A stretch of 64,000 bases of DNA from Rhinopomastus cyanomelas. Lineage: Eukaryota > Chordata > Aves > Bucerotiformes > Rhinopomastidae. Position 1 is the first letter of the stretch. Every line of letters starts with the position of its first letter. The position numbers were made by a program, and so were the translations under genes. The stretch lies in contig VXBP01001155.1 of assembly GCA_013400115.1 (NCBI GenBank), positions 620,001 to 684,000 of the forward strand, written 5' to 3'. A model generated the notes under the pieces. It worked only from the letters and a program-made list of their open reading frames with translations. It had not been told where the DNA came from and made no database searches. Below, in pieces: positions 63,701 to 64,000 of this stretch.

Positions 63701-64000
63701 GATGCTATTTGTTTGTCCTCATGCTGCTTGTAGAAATAGCTGTGCAGCACATGTGGCTGTCAGAGAGTTTGACTGATAGAGCTCCAGAGCATCCTCACAA
63801 TGAGCCTAGCTGGGGAAGAGGCTGAACATTAGGACATTCTGCTCAGTGCAGCGATATCTTACAACTGCAACTCTATTAAAATACGCTGCTGAAATGCTGA
63901 GAACAAAGTATTTTGCTTGTTCTGGCAAAAAGTCAATGAGTGAAAGTAAAATTGCACACACATAGCCTTCTATTGTTCTGCTTGGAAACCTTCCATTGCT
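60739..64000. other. Non-coding stretch with an A/C-rich simple repeat
   Basis: A low-complexity (AACC)n/(AAAC)n tract lies at 61491-61530. The open frames here (up to 107 codons at 62364-62687) show no domain I know. Confidence 0.5.
61491..61530 (+). repeat. (AACC)n/(AAAC)n simple repeat
   Basis: Imperfect run of AACC then AAAC units ending in a poly-A stretch and ACCCAAAAG. Confidence 0.85.

Noticed and set aside
1..64000. CRISPR arrays, operons or other prokaryotic systems
   Set aside because: The repeats are dispersed CR1 and microsatellites. No regularly spaced repeats and no dense coding are present, and the sequence is clearly vertebrate.

Overview
The window looks like a bird chromosome segment, either intergenic or inside a long intron. 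The main clue is about twenty-two copies of the LINE retrotransposon CR1 (chicken repeat 1), several ending in the octamer tail (ATTCTATG)n typical of bird CR1. No host protein-coding exon, tRNA gene or rRNA gene could be supported. Bacterial features (operons, ribosome binding sites, CRISPR) do not apply. Near-identical young CR1 copies and one uninterrupted reverse-transcriptase reading frame suggest a lineage with recent CR1 activity, such as woodpecker or hornbill relatives. That placement is an inference and the species is not identified.

Layout. 0-3.7 kb: single-copy AT-rich DNA with one degraded tRNA-like SINE (231-373) and a promoter-like cluster (1.74-1.91 kb). 3.7-10.7 kb: four CR1 copies on the plus strand (3.7-5.8, 7.0-8.1, 9.4-10.2 and 10.5-10.7 kb); the first is interrupted by a SINE and by a 703-base run of N. 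10.7-20.4 kb: almost free of recognisable repeats. 20.4-30.5 kb: short CR1 tails, then a patchwork of old minus-strand CR1 at 25.5-27.5 kb with a young CR1 tail nested inside. 30.5-44.4 kb: scattered CR1 fragments, the youngest long CR1 (39.84-41.05 kb), and a 5S-rRNA-derived SINE nested in a CR1 tail at 36.2 kb. 44.4-52.6 kb: a second tRNA-derived SINE, overlapping old minus-strand CR1 copies, a (CA)n tract and a possible LTR fragment. 52.6-64 kb: mostly single-copy DNA, with CR1 tails at 58.07, 58.51 and 60.41 kb.

The most interesting content is a set of short retroposons with different RNA polymerase III heads and a shared CR1-like 3' tail. One head is 5S rRNA (36224-36445). Another resembles tRNA-Lys (4226-4387 and 49425-49600, both minus strand), and an older tRNA-like relative lies at 231-373. 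The 5S copy and the 49.5 kb tRNA copy also share the junction before the tail, including the last bases of 5S rRNA. This suggests that one family arose from the other by head exchange. The CR1 enzyme presumably moved these SINEs in trans. Coordinates of repeat edges are by-eye estimates, good to about 5-20 bases.
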